A stretch of DNA of 64,000 nt from Chitinophaga sp. E66 (GTDB lineage Bacteria > Bacteroidota > Bacteroidia > Chitinophagales > Chitinophagaceae), in the NCBI GenBank assembly GCA_019285755.1, contig CP079103.1, positions 62,001 through 126,000 on the forward strand. The letters run 5' to 3'. The translations under genes and the position numbers were made by a program. Below the pieces are notes generated by a model, which made no database searches, was not told where the DNA came from, and worked only from the letters and a program-made list of their open reading frames with translations. Positions 11,739 to 22,900 of this stretch are shown piece after piece. The stretch's first letter is position 1. Each line of letters begins with the position of its first letter.

Positions 11739-13271
11739 ATGGTCATGCGACTTTATTCCATATTACTCTTAGCTGCGGCTGCTTTGCCGGCCTGCAAAAA
11801 GTTCCTGGACGTGAAGCCTAAAGGCAAACTGATCCCTACGGAAGTCAACGAGTTCAATCATCTGCTCGATAACCAGGACGTGGTGCGATATGCATTCCTC
11901 AATAACAATACTACGTCTATGCTGGCGTATATGACGGATAATATCGTTCTGTCGGACGGTATCGGAAATATCTATTATAAAGCCAACAGGAGCCCGAACA
12001 TCGATAGCTATTACGGCTACATTTTCAGGCAGCCGTATAAGAACCCCGCAACTATAGATTACTTCTGGGAATGGGGTACTTACCGTTCGATGAAGTATAT
12101 CAATAACGTGATCGAAGGGGTGAAGGAGATCCGCACACCGGCAAATGCGGATGAGGCGGATGCGGTGCTGGCACAGGCGTATGTAGCCCGCGCATGGAGT
12201 TATTTCCATACTACCCTGGTTTATGGCCCGGTGTACAAACCCGCTGGGGCCAATACAGCAAAAACGATCCCGTACCTGACAAGTCCGGATGTGGAAGCAC
12301 CTATGCCTGCACTTTCCACGCAGGAAGAGGTTTTTAAAAACGTACTGGCGGATCTGCATGCGGCCCTGCCCATTAGTCCTGTAGCGGTAAACCACCCTCA
12401 CGCGCCAACAAGACCGCCACGCAGGCGATGCTCGCTTACTATCACCTGTTCACGCAGCAGTATGACAGCGTGGCTTATTACGCGAACCTGGCGTGGACGG
12501 CGGCTACGACGGGAGGAGCAGGGAGCGTGCTATATGATTACAATACCCTGGCGCTGGTGAACCCTGCCAACCCTGCCGCAAGCCAGGTTAATAGCCCGGA
12601 TAGCAAGATCAACCTGCCTACGAGCCGCGAGATATTGTTTTTCCGCGCATCTGATTCGAAATCCGGGAGAGCCGGCTTTTCTTATCCTTCGGATGAGTAC
12701 ATCGCGTTGTTTGATCCGGCAACGGATCTGCGTTACAAATATTACCTGGTAACGGCTCCCGGGTATAAAACCACCTACAATGGCATGACATACGACGACG
12801 GCCAGCGCTTACAATATTTCCGGGGCGAAACCGTGTCCGGTACTTTGGCGAGGTTCCAGATGACGGCGGGGTTCTCTTTTCCTGAGCTGTTGCTCATGAG
12901 GGCGGAGGGCTATGCGCGGACGAACCGGCTGGCCGAAGCGATGGCCGATGTAAACCTCCTTCGCCGGTACCGTATGGTGACGGGTACGCCTGATCTGGCC
13001 ATGCCGGCTGGGCAGGATGCCGTGATACAAATCGTGCTGGATGAACGCCGCCGCGAACTACCCCTGGCGCACCTGAAACGGTTTATGGACCTGAAGCGCC
13101 TTTGCCTGGAGGCATCAAGCCCTGGGGAAAACGAGCATCACACATACCATTGGCGCTGAAACCTATACAGGTAAGATCGACGATCCCATGTTTACATTGC
13201 CCATTACGAACTCGGTACTGCTGTTTAACCCGCAATGGGGTATAGCGCCGGATACCAGACCGTTTAACTAA
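11739..13271 (+). CDS. SusD/RagB-type surface lipoprotein, locus 1
   Basis: This is the lid and substrate-binding lipoprotein of the SusC channel, about 510 residues. The lipobox LPAC precedes KKFLDVKPKG, the usual SusD mature start. TPR-like helical segments follow (RSMKYINNVIEGVKEI, AYVARAWSYFHTTLVYG), and the C-terminal signature LDERRRELPLAHLKRFMDLKRL is present. Breaks near 12400 and 13110 join the three pieces, the last reading GKIDDPMFTLPITNS and ending FNPQWGIAP...FN. ATG codons at 11739 and 11745 are both possible starts. A TlpA-like gene follows after 14 bases, with no terminator between, unlike the two other Sus loci. Confidence 0.92.
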
Positions 13272-13285
13272 AACTCAAACCAATC

Positions 13286-14395
13286 ATGAATAGCTATCTG
13301 AAAACACTCATTTTACTGGCGATGGTGGCAGCTCCGGCTGCCGCAACCGCCCAGTCTTACACCATCAAGGGGAAAATTACGGACGTAAAGGAGCCGGCGA
13401 AAGTATACCGGGTTATCGCCTGGGGAAGACGTATGTGCGGGATTCCGCGGAAGTGAAGAACGGTTTGTTTGAATTGAAGGGGAATGTCACCGAACCGATG
13501 TCGGCCAACCTCTCGCTGCAACACCCTGGAGGGGACGGGCGCGATTACCTGATGGTGTATCTCGAGAATACCACTATCACCATCACGGAGACCGCAAGCT
13601 GGCTGGTTCGAAAGTGGAAGGGGAGAAGGGAACCGCTACTACGCGAAATTGCAACAGATGCTGGAACCGGTAAGTCAGCGATATAAGTCGGCCGGGGCTG
13701 AGTATGCGGCCCTGTCGAAAGAAGAAAAGGCGACGGAATCCGTACAAAAGCGGCGGGATGCGGTGAATGACTCGCTGGATGCCGCCCGCAAGAAAATATA
13801 CCTGCAATTCGCTACAATAAACCCAAATACGGTTGTCAGCCTCGATCTGCTGGATTCCTACGGCGGGATGTTCCCCGAGGCGAAAGACCGGAGCCGCTGT
13901 TCAATAAACTGTCCGCTAAGGTAAAGGCTACTGCGAAAGGACGGCAATATGCCGAAACGATCGCCCGGCTGAAGCAAACCGAAATCGGCGCCCTGGCGCC
14001 CGACTTCGTGCAAAAAGATACAAGCGGCCGCCCTGTAAAGCTCTCCGATTATCGCGGTAAGTACGTACTGTTGGACTTCTGGGCCTCCTGGTGCAAACCC
14101 TGCCGCGCCGAGAACCCCGCAGTGGTTAAGGCCTACAATGCCTATCAATCGAAAAATTTCACCGTGCTTGGCGTGTCGCTGGATAATGACCGCCTCCGGA
14201 CCGCATGGCTGAATGCCATTCGGGAAGACGGCCTCACCTGGACGCAGCTGATCGACCTGGACGAACAGAAAGCTTCGGATATCTACCACGTACAGGCCAT
14301 CCCACAGAACTTCCTCATCGATCCGAAAGGAAAGATTATTGCTAAAAACCTTCGGGGAAGAACTGGCCGGCAAGCTGGCCGAAGTATTGCACTAA
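13286..14395 (+). CDS. TlpA/ResA-like thiol-disulfide protein (AhpC/TSA fold), locus 1
   Basis: This secreted thioredoxin-fold protein of about 370 residues has a signal peptide (residues 1-22, ATAQ/SY). Its N-terminal DUF4369-like domain reads YTIKGKITDVKEPAKVY and YVRDSAEVKNGLFELKG. A coiled helical middle follows, and the C-terminal redoxin domain has GALAPDFVQKDTSGRPVKLSDYRGK, the active site WASWCKPCRAENP and the cis-Pro segment VQAIPQNFLIDPKG. Breaks near 13410, 13600, 13885 and 14355 are repaired by single bases, and the true end is ...LAGKLAEVLH at 14395. It is the last gene of Sus locus 1. The locus has no glycoside hydrolase, so this enzyme is the only catalytic partner of that receptor pair. 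Confidence 0.88.
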
Positions 14396-14477
14396 CAGGA
14401 AGGAATTTTTGACTTAATGCAAACTCTGTTTGGAAAATTCCAAATAATTCCTATTTTTGCAACCCCGAAAGGGGAAC

Positions 14478-14566
14478 GGTGAGGTGCCTGAGAGGCCGAA
14501 AGGACCGGTTTGCTAAACCGGCGTACGGGTCAAACTGTACCGAGGGTTCGAATCCCTCCCTCACCG
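14478..14566 (+). tRNA. tRNA-Ser (anticodon GCT)
   Basis: The acceptor GGTGAGG pairs with CCTCACC. The anticodon arm is CCGGTTTGCTAAACCGG with GCT in the loop, there is a long variable arm typical of serine tRNA, and the T-arm is GAGGGTTCGAATCCCTC. Its 89 bases end at discriminator G, and CCA is not encoded. Confidence 0.95.
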
Positions 14567-14606
14567 CAAACTCAGCCAGATTTAACTGGAAGAATGTTTG
14601 AAGGCT

Positions 14607-14681
14607 CGGGATGTAGCGTAGCCCGGTTATCGCGCCTGGTTTGGGACCAGGAGGTCGCAAGTTCGAATCTTGCCATCCCGA
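14607..14681 (+). tRNA. tRNA-Pro (anticodon TGG)
   Basis: The acceptor CGGGATG pairs with CATCCCG, the anticodon arm is CCTGGTTTGGGACCAGG, and the T-arm is GCAAGTTCGAATCTTGC. Discriminator A fits proline tRNA, and CCA is not encoded. It lies 40 bases after tRNA-Ser, so both are probably one transcript. Confidence 0.95.
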
Positions 14682-14723
14682 CAAGTTTGAGTTTGTAAAA
14701 CTTGCAAATTAAACTGATTAAGA

Positions 14724-14749
14724 AACCTGCCTCTCCGGCAGGTTTTTTT
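14724..14749 (+). terminator. Intrinsic terminator after the tRNA pair
   Basis: The 8-bp stem AACCTGCC / GGCAGGTT has loop TCTCC and is followed by a T7 run. Confidence 0.92.
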
Positions 14750-14781
14750 ATTGCCCATATGTCTCCATCCCGGATGCCCCT

Positions 14782-14864
14782 GAGTGCTCTCTGAGTGCAC
14801 TAAGAGTGCTCTCTGAGTGCTTGAAGAGTGCTTGCTGAGTGCACTAAGAGTGCTTGAAGAGTGC
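14782..14864. repeat. 11-bp-period array of GAGTGC (8 copies)
   Basis: GAGTGC occurs at 14782, 14793, 14804, 14815, 14826, 14837, 14848 and 14859, exactly every 11 bases. The 5-base spacers come from a small set (TCTCT, ACTAA, TTGAA, TTGCT). A ninth copy at 14891 is 32 bases after the last, one short of three periods; the intervening A4 and T5 runs could hide a lost base. The array lies in the noncoding stretch between the tRNA terminator and the gene at 15069. No gene overlaps it. Confidence 0.9.
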
Positions 14865-14916
14865 ATCAAAAGGCTTTTTAACTGCTTACTGAGTGCTTGC
14901 CGGTGCTAGCAAACCC

Positions 14917-14960
14917 CTTGACCTTACCTTCACCTTATCTTGACCTTCCCTTGATAATGC
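14917..14960. repeat. Second 11-bp-period array (CTTgACCTTac type)
   Basis: Four successive 11-mers are CTTGACCTTAC, CTTCACCTTAT, CTTGACCTTCC and CTTGATAATGC, the last degenerate. The unit is unrelated to the GAGTGC array 52 bases upstream but has the same period. The remaining sequence to 15068 shows no gene. Confidence 0.8.
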
Positions 14961-15068
14961 TTGTAATACCGTAAATACTCCATTGAGAGCCATCTCAGGT
15001 CTTTTCCCGCGGCGGGCGCCATACCCGGTGTCATAACATATCGGATCTTTTTGTATTTTTTTCGGACC

Positions 15069-17323
15069 ATGCGTCCCATAATATTCACCGTTATCATCCT
15101 GTTTTTGTGCTGCCGGAACAATGTGCTGTCGCAGGAGGCTGCTGCTCGCCTCGATCAACTGGCCGAACGGTTGAATGCTTACGCGCCATCGTTTACGGAA
15201 ACAACCGTCTACCTGCAAAGTGACAAAGACGTTTACGGTACCGGGAAGACCTCCGCTTCAACGCCTTTATGCTGGAGAAAAGTCCTTTGCCCTCTCGGAT
15301 GCCGATAAAACCCTCTACCTGCAACTCACAAAAAAGATAACGACAGCACCACATGGAGCGAAATGTACCCCACCAGCAACGGCCTCTCGGCCGGCCAGGT
15401 CTATCTGGCGCCCGCGTTACCTGAAGGGGAGTACCTGCTGAAAGCATTCACCAGACACTCTTTCTTCGCCGGCCAGCCCGTCCTCCATGCCGTCAAAATG
15501 ATCCGGATTGTGAAGGAATTTTCTGCCATCAGGACGCTGAAACAACCCACGCCACCACCCGGTAACGGCCCGGTTCAGTTCGGCGTGTTTCCGGAGGGAG
15601 GACATCTGATCGCCGGAAAGCGGCAAAAGGTCGCGTTTAAGGCGGTGTACGGGAATGGGCGTCCCTTGCCTGTTAGCGGCATTGTTTTAGGAGGAAATGA
15701 GCCTGTTTTGGCGTTTAAAAGTACGCACGGGGGATGGGGGCCTTTACGTTCGTGCCGGAACGGAATGTACGGTACACCATCAGGCTGGAGGGACATAAGG
15801 ATTCATCCTACGATTTCCCTCCCGTGAAAGACAGCGGCATCGTCATGCAACTGGTGAAAAACGCCACCGACAGCCTCACCCTAAAACTGATTTCCAGTTT
15901 CTCAATCCCACAGCCGGTAATGATCCGGTTGCAATCCCGCGGGATCATGCTCGCCGGAGCAGCAGGCCTCCTCAAAGACAGCCTCATCCTCCGCCTCCCC
16001 ATCGCAGACGTTCCCCAGGGCCTTGCTGAAATCACTTTATTCGACAGTCAATTGCAACCACTCGCCGAAAGACTGGTTTTCCTCCATCCGGACCGCAACA
16101 TGCGCATCCGGGTAAAGACAGATAAAGAACGTTATCAATCCAAAGAAAAAGTAACGCTCCGTATTACAACCACCGATCCACAAGGCAAACCGATCCCCGC
16201 CGTCCTCAGCCTCCGCGTGAGAGATGTATTAATGACCGACGAAACCAATGCAAGGGATATCGTCAATTATTATCAGCTGTCTACTCAGCTCCGCGGCCGT
16301 ATACATGATCCCGGCTATTACTTCGACAGCTCGAATGCAGACCGGCATGAAGCGCTCGATCTGCTGATGCTTACCCAAGGGTGGCGGCGATATGTATGGA
16401 ACGAAGAAGCGTTAAAAGCAATCAGCGCTCATCAACGCATATTACCCGACAGCCTGAAGGTTAACTTCATCGCTACCCGGAAAGCAGGCAAGGAATATGC
16501 GCCCGCCTCCATCATGCTGTTCAATCACGATAAACGGAATATGCGGCCCGTCGTCCCCGGCGCCGATGGTTCTTTCCGGCTAACGCCGGATTACCTGTTC
16601 ACAGGTACACGATTCTTTATTAAGTACTTTTCGGAACAGGAATTCAAAGTGAAGGTCGAAGACCCTTTCAACGTAATACCTTCGGGAAGTACGCTGCAAT
16701 GTATGCCGGAAGAACTGAGGCCTATAGTCCCTGGCCAAGCGGCAGACACTGCCTTCCTGCAATACGGCAAAAGATTGCAGGAAGTCATTATCACCGGTAA
16801 AGGCCGGGGCTTCGGCGATAAGTATCTCGGTTACCTCGACAGCATCGCGAAGTATGAAGGTAATTTCGATTATGTGGGGCAATGCGGTATCCTGAATTGC
16901 CCGGCCTGCCACAGTGGCTCCAAGCCTGTAGAAGGCCGCGTATACACGGAGTTCAAGGAAGAAATCAAATCAAAACATGCAACGCATCCCATCCCGTTCA
17001 CGGCCAACGATGTCCGCCGGGTGACTTATCAATACCCTAAATACACGGAAGAAGAACTGATGACCAAATTCAAGATGATCATCACAAAAGGCTATTTCCA
17101 AGGCCGCGAATACTACGAACCGGACTATGACCGGGAAGACAAACAGCTCCCCGATGCACGAAACGTTATAGCCTGGAAGCCCGTCATCGTTACGGATAAG
17201 CAGGGCCAGGCCACCGTCAGCTTTTATACTTCGGATATTAAAGGCAGGTTTGCGGGAATTGTTGAAGGAGTGGACGGGTACGGTTTGATGGGGCAGCTCA
17301 ATTTGTATTTTCCGTGTCGATAG
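15069..17323 (+). CDS. Large secreted MG2/carboxypeptidase-regulatory-like protein, Bacteroidota family
   Basis: The rebuilt protein has about 750 residues and a signal peptide (MRPIIFTVIILFLCC...LSQ). Beta-sandwich modules resemble the alpha-2-macroglobulin MG2 pattern: VYLQSDKDVYGTGEDLRFNAF near the N-terminus and RVKTDKERYQSKEKVTLRITT in the middle. The C-terminal third has EVIITGKGRGFGDKYLG, which looks like a vestigial TonB-plug segment, and a closing module KPVIVTDKQGQATVSFYTSD. Proteins of this build are common in Bacteroidota and are often annotated as TonB-plug or MG2-containing, with no known role. An unusual Cys cluster (CGILNCPACHSG, about 16883-16918) sits in the plug-like part. 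Breaks lie near 15248, 15340 and 15730. I chose ATG 15069 because the signal peptide begins there. Confidence 0.7.
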
Positions 17324-17359
17324 AAGAATAAAGCATGTGGTTAAAAAGAAACGTTCATC

Positions 17360-17773
17360 TTATTCTTCCGCATGCAACCCAATCCTGTTCCCCTCCGTGT
17401 CCCTGATAACAGCAATGTATCCGGCCTTGATAAGATGTTTGGGTGTAATGATCTCCCCGCCCGCGGGCACCACTTTATTCAGTACGGCTTGTATTTCGGG
17501 GTAGGCGTTCAGGTAAACCAGCACACCTTCCGCCCCGGGTTTGGCCTGCGGTGATTTCGTCAATACGCCCGTTACGCGGCCGGATGTAGCCTGTATGACG
17601 TCCGGGTCTGATGGGAAGAAGGTCAGCTCCTCATCGTCTCCCGCCTGAACGGTCCGCATGTCGATGTCAAGAATGGTTTCGTAAAATTTTTTGGCCCGGG
17701 ATGTGTCTGTTACGGGAATTTCGAACCAGGTGATAACGTTCGTATGGGCGTCTATTTTCGTGGGTTTTTGCAT
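17360..17773 (-). CDS. VOC (glyoxalase/bleomycin-resistance fold) protein
   Basis: This intact 137-residue protein has a single vicinal-oxygen-chelate domain pair: VITWFEIPVTDTSRAKKFYETILDI opens the fold, and YIAVIRDTEGNRIGLHAE closes it with the usual metal-ligand Glu region. Such proteins bind a metal and act on varied small substrates, and the substrate here is unknown. It is convergent with the MG2-like gene, which ends 36 bases away. An inverted repeat (AGAAGAATAA ... TTATTCTTC) between about 17326 and 17372 may serve as a shared terminator. Confidence 0.88.
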   Translation of the reverse strand: MQKPTKIDAHTNVITWFEIPVTDTSRAKKFYETILDIDMRTVQAGDDEELTFFPSDPDVIQATSGRVTGVLTKSPQAKPGAEGVLVYLNAYPEIQAVLNKVVPAGGEIITPKHLIKAGYIAVIRDTEGNRIGLHAEE

Positions 17774-17838
17774 AAAGCCAGGTTTGCAGGTATCTATGCA
17801 AATATGTTGCCAGCCATAAAATACGCTACTTCCTGTTA

Positions 17839-18449
17839 CTATTTCTCCTTAACGGGCCATTTCGAATAGTATCCCGTTAGTTTGTATTCCATGCCTACCT
17901 TTCCGAAGATGAACGCGACATGGCTTTCGGCTGTGCCGTTTTTCTCCGGATATTGATAATACACTTCATAAAGCGGTGCGGAACTATCCAGTCCGTGGCG
18001 CATGCGCTTGTAATAATCATCTTCAGACCCCGGGGGATCTCGCGTATTTCTTCGTTGCCTTCTTTTTCAAGAACGACTTTCACTTCAGGATTAAAGATTT
18101 TATCGCGGTATGTGGAGAACTGCCGTTGGGTAATTTGACCAGTAACGGTATCTGGCTTTGAAGAGCGGAGGTCTTCATCGCTCCATTTGGGCGCCGTCTG
18201 CAGCGGGAAGTGGATCATTTTCTCCACGGTGGTATAATCGCCGGCGGTGGCGGCGGTGCGGAATGCGGAGAAGGTGGTCTGTAACAGCTGTTCATTGGTG
18301 CTGGCAGAGGGGGGGGCCGCCTCCGGGCATCTGTGCCAGGGTGTCTTCCATGGGTGGAACGGCGGCCTGGCTGGTCTGTTTCGGTTCCCGGGGCCGCAGG
18401 ATGCCAGGGCGGCTGCGGTAAGTACTGCGATGATGGTAAGGTTTTTCAT
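17839..18449 (-). CDS. Lipoprotein of unknown function
   Basis: This is a protein of about 200 residues starting MKNLTIIAVLTAAALASCGP, a clear lipobox. The body reads NEQLLQTTFSAFRTAATAGDYTTVEKMIHFPLQT, which resembles DUF4440/NTF2-like or nuclear-transport-like helical starts, then RDKIFNPEVKVVLEKEG. After a break near 17985 it continues YEVYYQYPEKNGTAESHVAFIFGK and ends SKWPVKEK. A second disturbance lies near 18310-18350 in the linker. It reads away from the FecR gene at 18573, leaving 123 bases for two promoters. The NTF2-like suggestion is weak. Confidence 0.6.
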
Positions 18450-18572
18450 GTGGATGGGTTTGGTAGTACCCTGTTGCTGCAAATACGGTGCCTGACCCAT
18501 AGTAAGCTTTTTCAAAAAAGTTGGAGGAAGGTGTAGGGGAGGGGTATTTCCAGTACATATAAGTACAAACCT

Positions 18573-19691
18573 ATGGACAAGAACACTTTCATGCTATTGA
18601 CCGACCGTTACCTGGACGGTACCGCCACCGGGGCAGAACGAGCCCTGGTAGACGCGTATTGCGACCGGCTGGAACAGGCGCCTGCAGCGGAGCTGTCTCC
18701 TGATGAGGAGGCGGCCCTGGAGCGGCTCATGTACGCCCGGATCATGGGGACGGTCAACCGTAAACCCGTTCGCCGGCGCCTGTTCCGGTATGCCGCGGCT
18801 GCCGCCGTGGTACTGGCTGCCGGTGCAGCCTTTACCTGATGCGGCCATCCGCCAAACCCGCCGGGCCCCTCACCATGGCGGCCCGCTTTAAGAACGACAT
18901 CGCCCCGGGGCGACAAAGCCACGCTCACGTTAGCCGATGGCTCCGTTGTGCCCCTGGAGGAGGGTGCGTCTGATTCCATCGCCCGACAGGGAGGAACCAA
19001 TATCCTGCAACCCGCCGCAGGCGCGCTCGAGTACCAGCCGGGCGCAGCGGCCGAGGCAGCTGTATTCAATACCCTGACCACCCCCACGGGCGGCCAGTTC
19101 CGCCTGACGCTGGCAGATGGCAGTAAAGTGTGGCTCAATGCCTCCTCCTCCATCCGCTTCCCGACGGCCTTTACTGGCGCCGAACGCGTAGTGGAGCTCA
19201 GTGGGAAGCGTACCTCGAGGTGGCCAAAGATGCCGCGCATCCCTTCCGTGTAGTGGCAAGGGAATGTCGGTAGATGTATTGGGGACGCATTTTAATATTA
19301 ATGCTTACTCAGATGAGCCCGTCATCCGTACTTCCCTGCTGGAAGGCGCTGTGCGTGTCAGCAAAGATGGACAGACCCGCGTGCTCCAGCCCGGACAACA
19401 GGCCAGCATTTCTAAAAGAGGAGAGCTCACCGTGGCCGATGGGGTAGATATGAGCGCGGTGACCGCTGGGAAAGAGGGCCGCTTCACCTTCCGGGATGCC
19501 CCCATAGAAGAGGTGATGCGCCAGGTGCAGCGCTGGTACGGGGCTGAGATCGTTTATGAGGGCGAAGTGAAACACCACTTCGTGGGAACGTTGCAGAGAA
19601 GATTCCCGTATCCCGCGTCCTGAAGATGCTGGAGATGACAGGGAGGGTAAAATTTACTATCGAAGGGAACAAGATTACCGTAAGGCCGTAG
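18573..19691 (+). CDS. FecR-family anti-sigma factor, locus 2 (no adjacent sigma)
   Basis: This protein of about 370 residues has a short cytoplasmic domain (LTDRYLDGTATGAERALVDAYCDRLE), a membrane helix (LFRYAAAAAVVLAAGAAF) and the FecR domain ([33 protein letters not shown]). The DUF4974-like tail is RFTFRDAPIEEVMRQVQRWYGAE, ending GNKITVRP. Breaks are near 18830, 18895, 19207, 19255 and 19605. The FecR and tail segments are closely similar to those of locus 1, so the two loci are paralogous. No ECF sigma gene is next to it, so its partner sigma must be elsewhere, possibly the orphan at 26631 or the locus-1 sigma. The stop is 30 bases before the antisense-type hairpin. Confidence 0.87.
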
Positions 19692-19713
19692 AAAACATTA
19701 GACAGTTATAGCC

Positions 19714-19818
19714 AAAAAAGATCCCGGCTTGCAGGCCGGGACCAGGCAACCAAAGGTACCAGCTCAGGTTGCCAAGGGCGAAACAAATGTTCAGTTGAGA
19801 GAAAATTTATTTATCACC
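19714..19818 (-). ncRNA. Predicted cis-antisense RNA opposite the susC leader, locus 2
   Basis: The minus strand shows a perfect 7-bp stem, TCCCGGC / GCCGGGA with a 6-base loop (plus-strand 19722-19741), followed by TCTTTTTTGG. The sense direction has no T-run after the hairpin (CCAGGCAACC). A perfect -7 element TACATTTG on the minus strand (plus-strand CAAATGTA at 19825-19832) has a TTG-containing -33 region about 20 bases further up. Predicted size is about 105 bases, overlapping the untranslated leader of the susC at 19934. No protein-coding frame is seen in the interval. Confidence 0.5.
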
Positions 19819-19933
19819 CAAAATCAAATGTATGATTTTAAAAGCCAGGTGCCAACACCGGCAGGGTATCCCGTACCCTCCAGATTGTAGAACCTCCCGT
19901 AAGATGCTACCCGGGAGCAAAATGTGGAAGATT

Positions 19934-22900
19934 ATGAAGCTGACCACTGTATTGATGCTGACCGCTTGTATGACCGTCAGCGCGGCCACTTTCGGGCAAA
20001 CTGTAGATTTCTCGATCAGGAAAGCCTCGCTTGAACACTTTTTTAAACTGGTAGAGCGCCAGACCGGGTATTCCTTCCTCTATTCAAAGGAAGATATCCA
20101 GCAGCTGGAGGTTGCAGACCTCGAACTGAATAAAACCGAACTGGCCGTAGCGCTGCGTAAAGCATTTGCCGGCCAGCCGCTCACGTATTCCATCCTGGAT
20201 AACGTGGTGATCGTTAAAAGAAAAGAAAACTTTGCTCCTTCCGCCACGATGGAGGCATTGAAACCGGCTTATATCGATATATCCGGGACCATTATTGATA
20301 AGGACGGTACCCCATTGCCTGGCGCCTCGGTGCTGGTGAAAGGCACAAAGCGATCTGCCGTATCGGATGCGGAAGGACGTTTTGTGATCAACGCAGAACC
20401 GGGAGAAGTGTTGATCATCCGTTACCTGGGGTACAGCGATAGAGAGGTCAAAGTAGGCCCCGAAAAGGTGATTTCCATTCAGTTGGAGCTGCTCCTTCCC
20501 GCCTGCAAGGCGTTTCTATTGTTAGCACTGGTTATGCTACTTTGTCGAAGGAGCGCGCCGCAGGATCGTTTGCTTCCATTACCGCCAAAGATCTCGAAGG
20601 CAAGATGCAAACAAACCTTATGGATCGCCTGGAAGGTATGGCGGCTGGCTTTACGTACTACCGGGGCCAGCCTCAGATCCGTGGCGTAGCTACCCTGCGC
20701 GGTGTCTCTGCGCCGCTGTATGTGGTAGACGGGGTTCCTTATGAAGGTTCAATCGAAGCGATCAATCCTAACGATGTCGCGTCTATCACTATGCTCAAGG
20801 ACGCATCTGCAGCTTCAATCTACGGCGCCCGTGCGGCTAATGGAGTGATCGTTATTATCACCAAGAATGGCAAGCCCGGCCCCATGCGCGCAACCTATAC
20901 CAATTCCTTCCGCGTAACGCCGCTGCCAGACAGAGGTTACCTTAACCGTATGTCCAGCGCTGAACTGGTAAATTTTCAACGCGATATTTTCAAAAACTGG
21001 TCTAACGACCCCAACGATATCGATGAGCGCCGTTTCATGAACGATATTTATCGCCTCATGTATGAGCATAAAGCCGGCCGCCTCACAGATGCCCAGCTGG
21101 AAGAAAAGCTTGATGTCTATCGCAAGCTGGACCGGTACCAGCAGGTGAAAGATGAATTCCTCCGCAGCGCATCGCTCCGGCAGCAACACAACCTTTCGCT
21201 TTCCGGTGGAACGGAGAAGCATCGTTACAATCTCTCAGTGAATTACCTCCGCAACAACCCCTACGAAAAGGAGCAGTCGAACGACCGCTTCGGGTATAAC
21301 CTAAAGAACCAGTTCAGCCTGAATAAATGGCTCCGGCTGGATGTAGGCGTATTGGGCAGCCATACCCGCGCGGATTATGACAACGGCTTCACCGGTTACA
21401 GCAACCTCAACGGTGGCCGTGCCAGCTATTATATGATCCGGAACCCGGATGGTACCCCGGCGCAATGGTACGGGCAGAAATCCCAAATTGAAATTGACCG
21501 CCTGATCGCCCGCGGTTCGCTCGATGAAACGATGAACCCGCTCAACGAAGTTGCGCAACAACATTATATCAGCAAGTCGAATTACCTGAACATCAATATC
21601 GGTGGGAATATCCGGATCATGCAGGGACTGACGCTCGACGTACGTTACCAGTCGGAACGTACCGAAGGGCTTACCAGCCAGCTGTACCGCGCCAATTCCA
21701 ACTATGCGAAAACGATGGTGAACGACGCTACCACCACCCGGAATGGTAAGGATACCCTCTGGATTCCCGCCGGCGGACAATTCTCCGAGAACCGCAGCGC
21801 AGAGAACTCCTACACCCTCCGTGCACAGTTGAACTTCAACAGGATGATCGGAAATGATCATGAGATCAATTGCTCGCAGGCGCGGAGCGCCGCCGTACAC
21901 TGGTGACTTCAACCGATGTATATAAATATGGTTACGACGAATTCTCGCTGAACTATAAACCCATCGACGAATTCAAACTGGGCCGCATGCTGGACTCCAC
22001 GCAAGGCGTCTTTGGAACATATTCCTACAGCCGTAAAGAAGCCGGATTCAGAGAGCGTGAAGACCGTTTCGTTTCTTTTTTTTTGGTAATGGTTCTTATA
22101 CTTACAAGAGAAGGTTGACTGCATCTGGCTCTCTCCGCATCGATCAGAGTAACCTGTTCGGAACAGATCCGAAATACCAATATCGCCCGCTGTGGTCCGC
22201 AGGTCTTCTATATGTAGTAAGTGAAAACGATCTTCCCTGGCTCAGCCGACTGGCGGTGCGTGGTACCTATGGCGTAAATGGTAACATTTATAAAGACGGT
22301 GGCCCGTACATGATAACCCGCGATGAAACCAGCGCCAACTTCTATACAAATGAATCGCAGGCATATGTTTATACGCCGCCAAATTCAGGGCTTCGTTGGG
22401 AAAAAACGAACGTACTGAACTTCGGTGTCGACTTTAACGTGCTGAAAGGCCGCTTCGTCGGATCTTTGGAATTTTACAACAAGAAAACTGATGACTTGCT
22501 GGGTAACCTGCAGTCAGACCCCACAATCGGGTGGAGCTCTGTGTTGGTGAACTATGGCGAAATGTATAATCGTGGTGTGGATGTGACGCTGACGAGCGAG
22601 AACATCCGGACGAAGAACTTCCGTTGGACTACAACCTTCAATTTCAACTACAACAAGAACGAACTGACTAACCTGTATGTATCTGCCAACAGTGTATCCA
22701 ATTACCTGTTGACAGTGCAGAATCGTGGGTATCCTATGCAGTCGCTCTACAGCGTTCGCTATGCCGGACTTGATAGTAAAGGGATGCCGCAAGCGTATAC
22801 AAAAGATGGAAAGATCGTAACCGATGCCAGCAAGCTGGCGATAGAAGACCTGGTATGGTCTGGAACCATGGTGCCTCCGTTCTCCGGTTCATTGGTGAAC

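Noticed and set aside
14478..14681. tRNA pair as an attachment site for an integrated element
   Set aside because: No integrase and no direct repeat of a tRNA 3' end was found downstream.
14782..14864. GAGTGC array as a CRISPR
   Set aside because: The repeats are 6 bp with 5-bp spacers from a tiny set, and no cas genes are present.
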